NCBI GenBank assembly: GCA_002007465.1
Contig: LNAC01000038.1
Span: 7,205,421-7,269,420 of the forward strand
Reading direction: 5' to 3'
DNA: 64,000 nucleotides
DNA from: Ailurus styani
Taxonomy: Eukaryota; Chordata; Mammalia; Carnivora; Ailuridae
In this document: positions 23,066 to 34,420 of the stretch, piece by piece
Numbering within the stretch: position 1 is the stretch's first letter
How the letters are laid out: every line of letters begins with the position of its first letter
Translations under genes and position numbers: made by a program
The notes under the pieces: generated by a model
Seen by the model: the letters and a program-made list of their open reading frames with translations, nothing else
What the model was told of the DNA's origin: nothing
The model's database searches: none

Positions 23066-23149
23066 TACTAGTGTACAGAAATATTAAGCCTTCAATGGCA
23101 AGGCGTTATTATGGCTTTACACTGTATAATTTTTCAATATTTCCTCTAG

Positions 23150-23240
23150 ATTTTTTTTTTTTTGAGCCCAACACAGGGCTTGAACTCAACCCTGAGATCA
23201 AGACCTGAGCTGAGATCAAGAGTCTGATGCTCAACCAACT
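23150..23240 (-). mobile_element. Partial old CAN SINE, antisense
   Basis: After a T run come GAGCCCAACACAGGGCTTG, CCTGAGATCAAGACCTGAGC and GATGCTCAACCAACTGAG, the older CAN SINE type. Its tail-side half is missing. Flanks CCTCTAGA and GGCTTCTAG suggest its insertion site. Confidence 0.8.
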
Positions 23241-23256
23241 GAGGCTTCTAGCTTTT

Positions 23257-23447
23257 TTTTTTTAAAGATTTCATTTTTATTTATTTGAAAGAGAGAGAAT
23301 GAGAGAGAGAGAGAGCATGAGAGCAGGGAGGGTCAGAGGGAGAAGCAGACTCCCTGAGCAGGGAGCCCAATATCGGACTTGATCCTGGAACTATCATGAC
23401 CTGAGCCGAAGGCAGTAGCTTAACCAACTGAGCCACCCAGGTGTCCC
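23257..23447 (-). mobile_element. CAN SINE, antisense, adjacent to another SINE
   Basis: A near-complete copy with (GA)n and head GAGCCACCCAGGTGTCCC. The duplication GAGGCTTCTAGCTTTT (23241-23256) and GAGCCTTCTAGCTTTT (23448-23463) has one mismatch. The duplicated site includes the junction of the preceding SINE fragment, so this copy came later. Confidence 0.92.
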
Positions 23448-23612
23448 GAGCCTTCTAGCTTTTATGGAATGAGGGGAATGAGACAAAGTAGCTAATTTGA
23501 GTTTGATTCAGAACTGAATCTGGGGATAGTTTAAAAAGTAAAATCTAATATTTTACCAGTTGAAATCTAAATCCGATTTAAAATTTAAATCTAGATTTAA
23601 AACCTAAATCAA

Positions 23613-23818
23613 GGGCGCTTGGGTGGCTCAGTGGGTTAAAGCCTCTGCCTTCGGCTCAGGTCATGATCTCAGGGTCCTGGGATGGAGTCCCACATCGGGC
23701 TCCCTGCTCAGCAGGGAGCCTGCTTCCTCCTTTCTCTCTGCCTGCCTGTCTGCCTACTTGTAATCTCTCTCTCTCTCTCTCTCTCTCTGTCAAATAAATA
23801 AATAAAATCTTAAAAAAA
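23613..23818 (+). mobile_element. CAN SINE (mustelid type), full length
   Basis: Head GGGCGCTTGGGTGGCTCAG, an expanded (CT)n before the CAAATAAATAAATAAAATC tail, and the perfect 14 bp duplication AAAACCTAAATCAA at 23599-23612 and 23819-23832. It is inserted in the right arm of the inverted repeat. Confidence 0.96.
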
Positions 23819-23872
23819 AAAACCTAAATCAAGTTTATAAGAAGCTATTTTAAAAATGCTTTTGTTTTTAAG

Positions 23873-24032
23873 AGCACCCGGGTGGCTCTGTTGGTTCAAC
23901 ATCTGACTCTTGATTTCGGCTCAGGCCATGATCTCAGGGTTGTGAGATCGAGTCTGTGTGGGGCTCTGCTCTTTCTCCCTTCCCCCTACTCATGCTTGCT
24001 TGCTCTCTCTCTTAAAAAAAAAAAAAAAAAAG
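23873..24032 (+). mobile_element. CAN SINE, older subtype
   Basis: Head AGCACCCGGGTGGCTCTG, body with CATCTGACTCTTGATTTCGG and a pure A tail. Flanks GCTTTTGTTTTTAAG (from 23858) and GCTTTTGTTTTTCAG (24033-24047) are the target-site duplication. Confidence 0.92.
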
Positions 24033-24056
24033 GCTTTTGTTTTTCAGGCACAGGTT

Positions 24057-25425
24057 CTTTCTGTATTCCTCCTTCCTTGGACTTGCTTAGCCAAGACTTA
24101 AAGAATAGAAACCTCAGAAACCAAGACATAGCCTCTGATCACTTATATTTTCAAATGATTTCCCTACTTTTTAATTTTAAGGAGATATCAATAGTTTATG
24201 ATTGCTTATAAGTTTTATTTTTATTTGTTTCTATTTTTGTCTGTTCTCTTGTTTAGACACCATGCCATTTGCACATGTGTCATCTCAGTTCTGGGAACTC
24301 CATATTTACCAAGTTCTCTCTCCCTGTTCCATCTCGCTATTTCTTTCTGCAGGCTTTTTTGTTGCTTCCATTTAGATTTTGTACCATCTTTCAACAACTC
24401 ACTGAAATTTATTATTCCCATTTTCCTCTCAGCATTTTATTTTCTTTTTCACATCTTTTACTCTTGTATAGTCGAATTTGTAAAGTTTTTATTATAGATG
24501 GTTTTGTACATTTCTTCCATACTCAATAGTGGTTATTCTCAAAAGTAAGATTTATTTATTTATTCGTTTGTTTGTTTGTTTATTTAATCCTTTGGTTTGT
24601 TGGACTTTTTCTCACCGCTGTAGTTAGAGAAGTCAATGTGTGCAAAATATGTGAGCATGCACAAAGATACAGACCTCCTTGGTTTCTCTTACTCTGTGCT
24701 TATTTTCTGCTAGCATCATTTTCTTGTATTTTAAGTTGGAGTACTTACTAATACTCATCGCTAACTTTTAGGCCGTGGTTTAGCTTATTTAGGAGCTGTG
24801 ATGGAATGGCTTTTCTGTGCTAGGTCTCTGTAGGACCTTCACACATGCATATGTATCTCTTTTGAGTGAATAAATTATGAATCATCAGTCCTTTCACATT
24901 AAGGCAACTTCAGACTAGGGATCATAATTAGCAAGAGGAATTTCAAACCTCATTTTCCTTCTCTGCTGAGATTATAAGCATAGTGTACAAACTACCCAGC
25001 TAAATTCAGGTGCCCTGCTTGCAGTCTTGCTGTCTAGTTACCTCAATATATTTTTGTTCCTGGATAACTTGAAGCAGTCAGTAGTTTATCCTTTATTGAT
25101 GGTTATGAATGGCTACCTTAATTCTCAATAGCACTAATCTCAAATTTTTTCCCCTACTGCTTACTTCAAAGTTATATGTATAGTACATACTTAGTTCAAA
25201 GTGTATATAATATATAACCTGTAAATATATAAGCTTTACTACTATATATACTAGTAAATATACAGTATATATGTAAACATACAGAATTTATAGTATTTAT
25301 ACTTTCATATATACAGTGCTATATATATTACGTATTTCATATATTTACTAGTTCTTCACTTTTGTAATGTTTAAAAAAAGGTAAATCAAGTGACTTCATA
25401 GATTACTACATAAATCCATGTTTTA
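24057..25425. other. A+T-rich unassigned sequence
   Basis: No gene or interspersed repeat is recognised. It includes a (TTTG/TTTA)n tract at about 24551-24588 and a TA-rich tract at 25195-25345. Confidence 0.45.
25195..25345. repeat. TA-rich simple sequence
   Basis: Imperfect ATAT, TATA and ATAC runs with ACTAGTAAATATA-type imperfect internal repeats. Confidence 0.7.
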
Positions 25426-25633
25426 TTTTTGTTTTTGTTTTTTTGTAGATTTTATTTATTTATTTGACACAGGGAGAGATCAGATCACAAGTAGGCAGAG
25501 GCAGGCAGAGAGAGAGGAGGAAGCAGGCTCCCTGCTGAGCAGAGAGCCTGATGGGGGCTCAATCCCAGGACCCTGAGATCATGACCTGAGCCGAAGGCAG
25601 AGGCTTTAACCCACTGAGCCACCCAGGTGCCCC
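25426..25633 (-). mobile_element. CAN SINE (mustelid type), full length
   Basis: Near-consensus antisense copy ending GAGCCACCCAGGTGCCCC. It is flanked by the perfect 17 bp duplication CATAAATCCATGTTTTA at 25409-25425 and 25634-25650. Confidence 0.96.
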
Positions 25634-25654
25634 CATAAATCCATGTTTTAGATT

Positions 25655-25683
25655 CTTTTCTTTCTTCCTTCCTCTCTCTCACC

Positions 25684-25725
<42 letters not shown>

Positions 25726-25745
25726 CTTTTACTTTCTTTTTCTTC
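25655..25745 (+). repeat. (CT)n/(CTTT)n polypyrimidine tract
   Basis: A continuous pyrimidine run of CTTT, CCT and about 18 CT units, immediately after a SINE target site. Long mirror-like polypyrimidine tracts of this kind can form triplex DNA. Confidence 0.9.
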
Positions 25746-28311
25746 GAGGGTCATTTTTGTTAAAAGATAAGTGCAATTCTTCTCTTGTTCATTTGGTATC
25801 ACAATGTGGTTTTATGTTTATTTTAGATTCATTGGAAAATATTATCTGGGCTTCAACAACATTTCAGAAGCTGCTTAAGCCAGTTTCTCAAACTTTCAAT
25901 TGAAAAAGCACAGTAATATTAGACAAGAAACAAAAATCTCTTTCTTTAATTCTTCAAAATATCTTTCTTTTAAGAAGTTATTCAGGATGAATTTCTACTC
26001 TTTCATTTGATATGCTAATCTGAATGTTCATTACAGAATATTGTTTATGTACTTTGAAAACTACTTGGGAAGCATTACATGACAGCTGTCTTCTTAATAC
26101 CCTCACAGAAATTAGTTCTTCTATTTTAGGAAACTATCCCAGTGATCCCAATACAGCTCCATAAATAAATATGTAAATCTCTTTCAGAATTATCCACAGA
26201 CTGTATATTATAGATGTCTGTGACTCAAAGTACTTGCTTACTAAAATATATACCTATACAATGATAATATGCAAATGGATTTAACTTGATATAATTAAAG
26301 CAATTAAAACTAATGATGCAATAAAAATAAAAGACAGGTAGATAGACATACATGCAAAACTTACAGTAATAACCATTCTGCAATTAAATTTTCCTCAATA
26401 AAGTTAATACTTTCCATTAAAGAACTCCATGTAATTCACTAATTTAAATATTTATGTTATAAAATAAACATCTGCTTGTAATAAAGTTCATTTTTACATT
26501 TTAACACTAGTCGATTGAGCAAATTTGTTCCTGAAATGAATGAAATCAAAATCGGAATATTAAGAATGCCAAAATTACCATTTTGAGTAATGGGTGAAAA
26601 AGTTATTACGTAAGAAAAGTCAGTTGTGTAAAATAAAGTATTACAATAAAGACATAAATGTTCTGCTGTAAATATAATTTTAAATTTTTAAGTGATACAA
26701 TGTAACTTGTAAAACACTAAATTATTTAATTAATTGCCAATTCCTGTTTAGGCGGAGAAGGAAATATCTTCTCAATCATTGCTTTTATGGTTTTCTGTTG
26801 CAATTGATCAGTATACATAGTGCTAACACTTTGTAGACTATATATTGTGTATATTGATAAATTCATATGTTGTTGGGAAATGATTATATCTGATTATACC
26901 TACATATAAATTGCAGTAAAACTTTTGTCTTTCGGTTAAAGGTACTACTTTTGAAATCTAATATTTTGCAAATTTTTGAAGATAATTTAACAATCAACAC
27001 TCTGGTATTACTTTAATGTTATGTTTTGTTTTTTCTGTGATTTGTAAATTTAGTTTCTCCTTGTATCAAAAATAATGCTTAAATGAGATTATTCAAAACT
27101 GCACGGTACAGTCTATTTTTTACTTTTATTACTCAGTTAAGTGACATGAGTATTTTAACACCAAATTTTGTGTATTTAAGTATGGTTAATGCGTAATAAT
27201 TATTAGAATATTAATATAAATGGTGAGTCCTCTAAATATGCATAACGTTATTATCAGTTATAATCAGTAAACAAAATTAATAAATTTAAAGTGTGTCTAT
27301 TAGATGAAAAGTATGATTTACAATTGGATGCAATTGTTACTTATGATAGCTAAATTCAGTTGCACTAACTATATTCAACTACAATTATAACGTTATAGAA
27401 CTGTTTTAGAAACACAAGTGATATAATAGAACAGGTGTTTGTGAAACATTGCTTTGACTTTTAAGTAAAAAAGCCCATAGATTTTTAGCTGCATGTTAGA
27501 AAACAACTTTCCTATATCAATATTGGAAAGAATTATATAATAACGTTAATTATCAGTTAAGTAGAACAGTATCCACACTTCCATAATAAGTCTCCAATAC
27601 AATTAGAAAAAAAGAATTTTTTATGAGCACATTGGATTATTATCCACAGTTTACCTTAAATAATGTATCTTTTACCAAAGGAAGATGAAATACTTCACAT
27701 AACATATCTTCTGATGTGTTCCTTATGGATATTTTAATTAGTTTGCGTGATATATTCTTTCAGTTTCTCAAAGTTTATATTCTAATTATAGAAGGAAAGA
27801 TACAATAGATAATAAACTTATCATATACATACATTTTGGTACCCTGTTTATTGGTTGAGCTTTCTAATATTAACATAACTTTCTTTAAGATGTTCGAATT
27901 TTTGTCAGATACCAATGTAAATATTATTTATTATTTTAGAATGTTTCCTCATAAAAATGTACTATATATATAGAAAATAATATCAAAATTACAGAGGTAT
28001 AAATAAAATATTAGTAGTAATATCCCTATAAAATAACCACTTATGGTTATTTTCATGTTTTATTTTCTTTGAGTTTATTCCATTCATTTATATGAAAAGT
28101 GGGATCTTAATATGACTTGCTCCCTCAAAAAAAGGGGGGTATTTTCTATGATTATAAATATTTTAAAATTAATCTCTTAATGATTTTATTAAGTGCCAAC
28201 CTGTTATTTCAAGATCTCTTTGGTTTCTTTATTTTAAGATTTCTTTATATCCATAGACAATTTGATGCAAAATATTTTAGTAAAACATTTTTTTGAGTCT
28301 TTCAAAACTAT
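25746..28311. other. A+T-rich, repeat-poor stretch
   Basis: About 2.5 kb with no interspersed repeat that I recognise and no gene-like frame. It is very A+T rich. Its repeat-poor character stands out against the rest of the window. Confidence 0.5.
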
Positions 28312-28323
28312 CCAGTTATTTTT

Positions 28324-28332
28324 CTTAAAGAT

Positions 28333-28363
<31 letters not shown>

Positions 28364-28554
28364 TTTGAGAGAGAGAGTGCACATGCAAATGCACATGTGG
28401 GGAGAGGCAGAGGAAGAGGGAGAGAGAATCTCAAGCAGACTCCCTGCTGAGTGTGGATCCTGACCCAGGGCTGGATCACATGACCCTAAGATCATGACTC
28501 AAGCTGAAATCAAGAGTCGGATGCTCAATCAACTGAGCTACCCAGGTGCCCCAC
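28324..28554 (-). mobile_element. CAN SINE, old subtype, antisense
   Basis: A long (TTTA)n tail of eight units, a GTGCACATGCAAATGCACATG insert, and a head with GAGTCGGATGCTCAATCAAC plus TGAGCTACCCAGGTGCC. Flanks CCAGTTATTTTT (28312-28323 and 28555-28566) are a perfect duplication. Confidence 0.93.
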
Positions 28555-28566
28555 CCAGTTATTTTT

Positions 28567-31500
28567 ATTTAATATCTTGATTGATTTTATACATAAACAT
28601 TATTTTTCAGACATTTATTATATAGAAATGACATAAAATATTATAAACTCTTATTGACTCTGTTATTTTTTTCAGCAGTAGGAAATGCATTATACCTCAT
28701 TGTAGAAATGTAGAATACCTTACTGTAGAAAGAAAAAAAAAAAGGCAATCTCCTAACATCTACTATAAAGATATAATTAATTCAGTGCTTTTCTTTGATC
28801 AGGTGGGGCTTTTCCAGAAAGCTATTAAGATATCATTTATATGTCATCTTGCATTTGCTATTTCAAGGACAAACTAATATTAAATGTATAATAAAATTGT
28901 AATCTCTTTTATCTTAGGCCTATACGAATTTTAGGGAAACTGCTTAGATATTGCAACATTTTCTAAGTTTGATATGCTTTAGAATTTTGAATGGAACCTC
29001 AGATGATTTCTTATTAAGTCTGAAGTTCTAGATAAGTTACATAAGGTACTTTTGGTAATTGAATTGTAGTAAGAATCTGATTTAGTCCCAGGAAAATGAT
29101 ATGCATACTTTGGGGACAAAATGGTAAAATGTTTTTTATCTGCAATTTTCTGAACTAGGTGACTTTTTTCTTCTGTCACTGAAAATGTAACTACGGAAAG
29201 CATTTAAAACATTTTCATCTGCCAAACATAATCTATATGTACCAAATCATCAATCGTAATGTGCATATAAGTCACCCAGGGATCTTATTCAAATGAAGAC
29301 ATTATAGGTCTAGAGTAGGGTCTGAGAGTTTAGATTTCTAACAATCTCCCAGGTAATACTGATGCTGACTGGGCAACTTTGATTACCAATATACTTGGGA
29401 AATATTTCTTCAATGGACAGTCCTGATAAGTTTATATATTTCATAATAGATGTGTCTGTAGCCATTCTATTTATATCCTTAAGGAAAATTTGAAAATATA
29501 ATCCAAAGTCAGTTTAAGTATTTGCTTCTATAAATATTGTCCTTTTGCTGCCTGTAGATAGTATGGCATCTTCCAGTTGGCTTCCACCCACTTCAACAGG
29601 TTGACAAGTGCCGTCTTCACTACAGAGTCTGCTATTTCTTTCACTCTTCTGCCACATCCTTCAGCTAAATGCAAAATAAAAACTGAGGGGAAGAAGGCTT
29701 TAGAATATGAATTTCAGTGTTTGTACTTTTCACTTTCATGTTGGAGTAGATTTGTGAGTTACAAATCTACTTTCTCTGCTACAGTAGTTACGTATCCTTT
29801 CTGCTTTGCTGCAATTAACACTTTCAGTTTTCTGTCAGTGTATGTCTTCAGCTCATACATTTTAGATTTCTTCAGTGAAGAGTTTAGCAACATGCTATTG
29901 ACCACACATAACTATCACCTCAGAAACACTATTTCATTTGAGGGCATTTTACATCATTTGCTCCCTGGAAGAGTTGCTCATCTGTTTCCCTTCTCACGAT
30001 TTGCAGACTTGTTCATCTCTCTCATGGAATACCTTAACATAGTACCTTAACTGGTCTATCTGTCTCAAGTCTCTACCAAATGTCTCTCTTTGCCTTGTTT
30101 CCAGTCAGAACAACATATATTTGAGGCCAAAGTATATGGAAGTGCAAATAATGCAATATTTTTCTAGATAAGTGTCACTTTTTGATACACATATATTTCA
30201 CATCTACCTATAATAAACAATATAGTATAACTGCTTCCTCTTTACAATGAAACATAATGTCGTCATTCCCTTATATTAGCATTCCCTTATTATCCTTAAC
30301 TTGGAGCAGGTATAAGCAAAAAACTACTTGGAAGAACATTATTTCATGGTAATATGAAACATGTTATGGAGGAAAAGACTTTTTATCTGAGAAGCACATG
30401 AACAGACCTAAGTTAAAATGATAAAGCAAATTTATTCCCAGGGTGATCACATTTTCTCCATCTGCTACATTATATTGTAAACCTGCTTAATTTGGTTTTC
30501 AAATGTTAGCTAACAGCTTGTCTAAAGGTTTTCATATTTTCTTTTCATGGTTCAAAATTTGTATGTTGCCTTTTAAAACACATTCTCTGTTTGAAATAAT
30601 AAAAATAAAGCCATCCAATACTCACTTGTATTATAGATTATATACGTTATATTGCAAATAGGTGTTAAATTTTATGGTTTTCTTAGATTAATATTATAAA
30701 AAGTAAGCATATTGCTGTATTTTCCTGCAGAGTCTAAATAAAACCAGATCACAAAAACATTTAAAATTACCATATCATGCATGATATATTTAAAAAATTT
30801 GTCACCTAGTATTAATAATATTTTAAACTTCATAAAGATTTGAAAAAGGTCTTACTTTGTAAATCTGAGAACTCTTTAGGATCTTTTTCTTTAACAATTA
30901 GACATAAAAGAAAATTACTGAGTTTCTTAAAAACGTTTTTACTGGTTTTTTTTTTAATTTCGGATTTTAGCCAAAATGATTAAAAGTGCTTTTAAGATAA
31001 AATTTCCATATTTACTATGTATTATAGACATTTGTTAGCAAATCATTTTCTAGATTTTATGACATATATAAAATATAATGTTAAAAAATGTGATAGTGTT
31101 TTGCAAGCTGAGCAGATATGCTTCTGGGATCTTTCAAGATTACACTTTCAAGATTATATCAGTAGAACACACAACACTTAAATACTCTCAATATTAATAA
31201 CTGATATAAAGAAATCTGTATTTTGTACTAATAATGTTTATAACACTTATCACTTTTCCTTGCACATATCCTATTTGAATAAGCATTAGTAAATACAAGA
31301 ATGGACAACATAAATTTAACTTTCTGAAGTTCTAAAAGTGTCTGTGGTGTTGGAACCCAAATTCACAGAAGAATCCAGTTTTGAACAACTCACCATTAGA
31401 ATCACTAGCCCAGAAAATGAACCTTGAGTCCTCACCATATGAGGTCTGGATTTGAGAGGATCTGCCTCAAGGAGACAACACAGATTAAACCAACATACAT

Positions 31501-32559
31501 ATTAAGGTGGGTACAGAAATTTTGCTTGTTAGGATGAGCTTGGATAAGTTTAACCATAGTATCTCTTTTTGGTTCTCATATAATACAGATGTCTTTTATT
31601 CATCCTATAGTTTCCACTGCCCTACATGAGTCTTGTTCCACAAGCTGAGCAAATTGGTCCCTTTTCTTTAGCATGCCATTATTACTAACTGAAAAATTTT
31701 CTGTTTTTCAAAGTTATTACTTTGCACAGAGATTCCACAATTTAAATAAAATTGTTTTTCTCCAATGCTCTCTGTTTAATGACTTCTACCAGTTACTTAT
31801 CAATTCAGGAATAGATTTTCCCCATTTCCCTGGGCTATAATTTTAACCTGCATGGTTGCGTATTTTAATCAAATGTTTCTCTGTGCTTTATATTTGCATT
31901 TCCCAGTTCTCCCATTTCAGAGAAGAGATTTAACCTCAGTGAATGTGCTTTAATGGTAGATATCTGTAAATCTTAAACTGACATAGGATTTTAACTCAGC
32001 CATAGTAGGGTTCTTTTTTTATTCAATTGTTATGACAGATAAGAGAAATAGCATTGGGAAGACAGGCTAAGAAGCTGGGACCAGCACAGAGCTGCTGTAA
32101 AAAGGTATTTAAAATATCTAGATTATGTGGTTGTCTGGATTTCAAGGAAGAGTTCACAGAGGCAGTAGCATATGTGGGAAAAGAATAATAAGTAAAAAAT
32201 ATAGTAGGATTAAGAGCTTAAAAGGGAGAAGGAGTCATTTCTAGGGTCAAGGTAAAATTCGAGAGTATTACAAATGAAATTTTTTGTGCTCCAGAGAGCT
32301 AATATGAGCTCGGATTTAGGTAAAAATAATCATATCTACTGCAAATTTTACTTTTTCAATTTAGGTAGATTACGGTCTCAACCCGAGATTATAGGTGGGG
32401 AAAGATGCCACAAATAATTCCCATAAATCACATAGGATTCAGTTGAAGTGTCATGACTTTCAGACAAAATTTCCTATTCCAAAAGTTAGATTATGTTTGT
32501 TTACAATTTACTTTCATAGCACACAATTTATATTATTATTATTGCAACTATCCCCAGTG
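28567..32559. other. Long repeat-poor stretch without a supported gene
   Basis: About 4 kb with no recognised interspersed repeat. The + strand is open for 157 codons at 29577-30050, the longest frame in the window. Its predicted product is rich in Phe, Ser and Leu, shows no domain I know, and has no Kozak or splice evidence. It is most likely chance. An 11 bp-arm hairpin lies at 29745-29771. Confidence 0.45.
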
Positions 32560-32640
32560 TTTCTATTGCTTGTCATAGTAGGCACTCAACAGATCTCAAT
32601 GAATATTTGTTCAGTGAATTTGTAAATGAATATGCTGGTT
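32560..32640 (+). mobile_element. L2-like 3' end fragment
   Basis: CATAGTAGGCACTCAACAG, then AATGAATATTTGTTCAGTGAA, then AAATGAAT follows the typical L2 3' end (GCACTCAATAAATATTTGTTGAATGAATGA pattern). L2 is an ancient mammalian LINE. The upstream part is too decayed to trace. Confidence 0.55.
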
Positions 32641-33129
32641 TCATTAATGTCAAGGAAGAAATAGTTGAAGAAAAAAACAATGCTTAGCAATGCTATATGT
32701 TGCGAAAAAAAATCTAATTGTATTTGTCAGTTAGGAGCCCTTACCTAATCTTAGTAAATTAATTGTAATGAAGTGGGGAAGACACAACCTAAATTCCAAT
32801 AGGTTGAAAGTAAAGAAGAGGAGATAAACTAGAGAAATGATCACAAACTATTCTTTCCAGAAACTTCAATATTAGGGTGGTGGGGAAAGTTAGGTAATAA
32901 TTTAAAGAAGTATTTTGGATGGACCAAAAAAAAGAGAGAGAGAAATGTTTAATGAAATAATTGTGATACGAAATAGATTAATTTCCTGTAAAATGCAAGA
33001 GAAGTTGTGGTACCAAATTCAGGCTATAATTAGCTTTTGTCTTTGGCCAGGTTCCTTAGAAGTAGAACCAAGACAAATTTATGTACATGTGATTCATCTG
33101 GGAAACATAAAAGAAAGTAAAAGAAGAAA
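32641..33129. other. Unassigned sequence
   Basis: No repeat or gene is recognised. A purine-rich patch (AAAAGAGAGAGAGAAATG) lies at about 32929-32946. Confidence 0.4.
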
Positions 33130-33144
33130 GATAGGGAAGATCTT

Positions 33145-33363
33145 TTTTTTTTTTTAAGATTTTATTTATTTATTTCACAGAGGGAGAGAGATCACAAGGA
33201 GGCAGAGAGGCAGGCAGAGAGAGAAAGGGAAGCANNNNNNNNNNNNNNNNNNNNNNNNNNNNNNNNNNNNNNNNNNNNNNNNNNNNNNCTCGATCCCAGG
33301 ACCCTGAGATCATGACCTGAGCTGAAGGCAGCGGCTTTAACCCACTGAGCCACCCAGGCGCCC
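33145..33363 (-). mobile_element. CAN SINE (mustelid type) with assembly gap inside
   Basis: Tail and first body half precede a run of 54 N (33235-33288), and the head half (CTCGATCCCAGGACCCTGAG to CCACCCAGGCGCCC) follows it. Flanks GATAGGGAAGATCTT (33130-33144) and GATAGGGAAGTTCTT (33364-33378) are the target-site duplication, so both halves belong to one insertion. Confidence 0.95.
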
Positions 33364-33896
33364 GATAGGGAAGTTCTTAATTGAAAGATCAAAGTTGTGA
33401 TCTCAAGTGAAGTTCAGCATTGTCCTAATTCTGCAGGAGCCTCTGGAATGAACTCAGAATTTCTCCCTACTCCAGGAAGGAAAGCTGGGCTTTCACACTT
33501 CCACATCAGTAAGTCATTGGCTAAGAGTTACTTTAAGGATGCATAAACTCTGAGGGGAAAGCATTTCCATTAGTTCAAGGCTTCAGAGGCTCATGTTAAC
33601 AGTAAAGTCCACGGAAGCTATGGGATGCAACACATTAAAGGTGAAGGAAATCTGGGAGAACATGCTTGGCAAACTGATGGTGACAACCATACATTTGGAC
33701 AGGGGTTTTATATTTTTTTCCTTTGATATTGGGGGCAGCTTGGCATACGTAAGTTTCTTGGGGGTGCAAAACTTAATCCAGTAAGTTTATGACAGCTTCT
33801 GTTCTCTCAAGGAGATGAGGTATGACTTCTTCAATTCTTGGAGTAAGAGTAGCTTACATGTTTCAAGAAGATCAGATGAAAGACTCAAACTCCAGT

Positions 33897-34031
33897 AAAA
33901 TATAATATAATGTAATATATAATATATAAATACATAAGAAGTATGACTCTTTATATATATATATTGGTTATACATCTTGGCTTGATATATATATGGCTCT
34001 TGATATAGAGAGAAAGAGAGAGAGAGAGAGA
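33897..34031. repeat. TA-rich then (GA)n simple sequence
   Basis: ATAATATA-type runs, two TATATATATA blocks, then a GAGAGAAAGAGAGAGAGAGA tract at 34008-34031. Confidence 0.85.
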
Positions 34032-34384
34032 CTCATTAGTAAAATCACAAAAATCCAGGGCTGAGGTCCTACAATAGAAAATTCAAAAAAAGACTCGCGA
34101 TGCAATAAGGTAAGCCTCTCTTCAGAGTGATGCCTCACCAACTAGAAATTGATTCATGTAAGTACAAAATTCAAATCTGTTAATTTCCAATTAAAAACGG
34201 AAGTGTCACATAGATAACATATCTTCTCTTTTGTCAGCATATGTATTATACTTTTCCTTTGTTTCCATCTATTTGAGGAGGCTGAGTCGTGATTGGAAGG
34301 GCTTAAAGTGGTCAGATGGTCTTGCAGATGAATTTAGAATACTTGAAGTACTTGGTTGGATATTATTAATGGTTATGCCTGATA

Positions 34385-34385
34385 T

Positions 34386-34416
<31 letters not shown>

Positions 34417-34420
34417 TTTA
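34385..34420 (+). repeat. (TC)n followed by T run
   Basis: Eleven to twelve CT units directly followed by about ten T. Confidence 0.9.

Larger units (their letters stand above)
23118..24056 (-). repeat. Right arm of inverted repeat, interrupted by four SINEs
   Basis: The reverse complement of 23118-23150, 23448-23612, 23819-23872 and 24033-24056 aligns in order with 22262-22545. Each break in the alignment coincides with a SINE and its duplicated target site. So the arm existed before the SINEs. Apparent identity is roughly 80% by eye. Confidence 0.85.

Noticed and set aside
28331..28366. CRISPR-like or telomere-like array
   Set aside because: It is the (TTTA)n tail of an antisense SINE.
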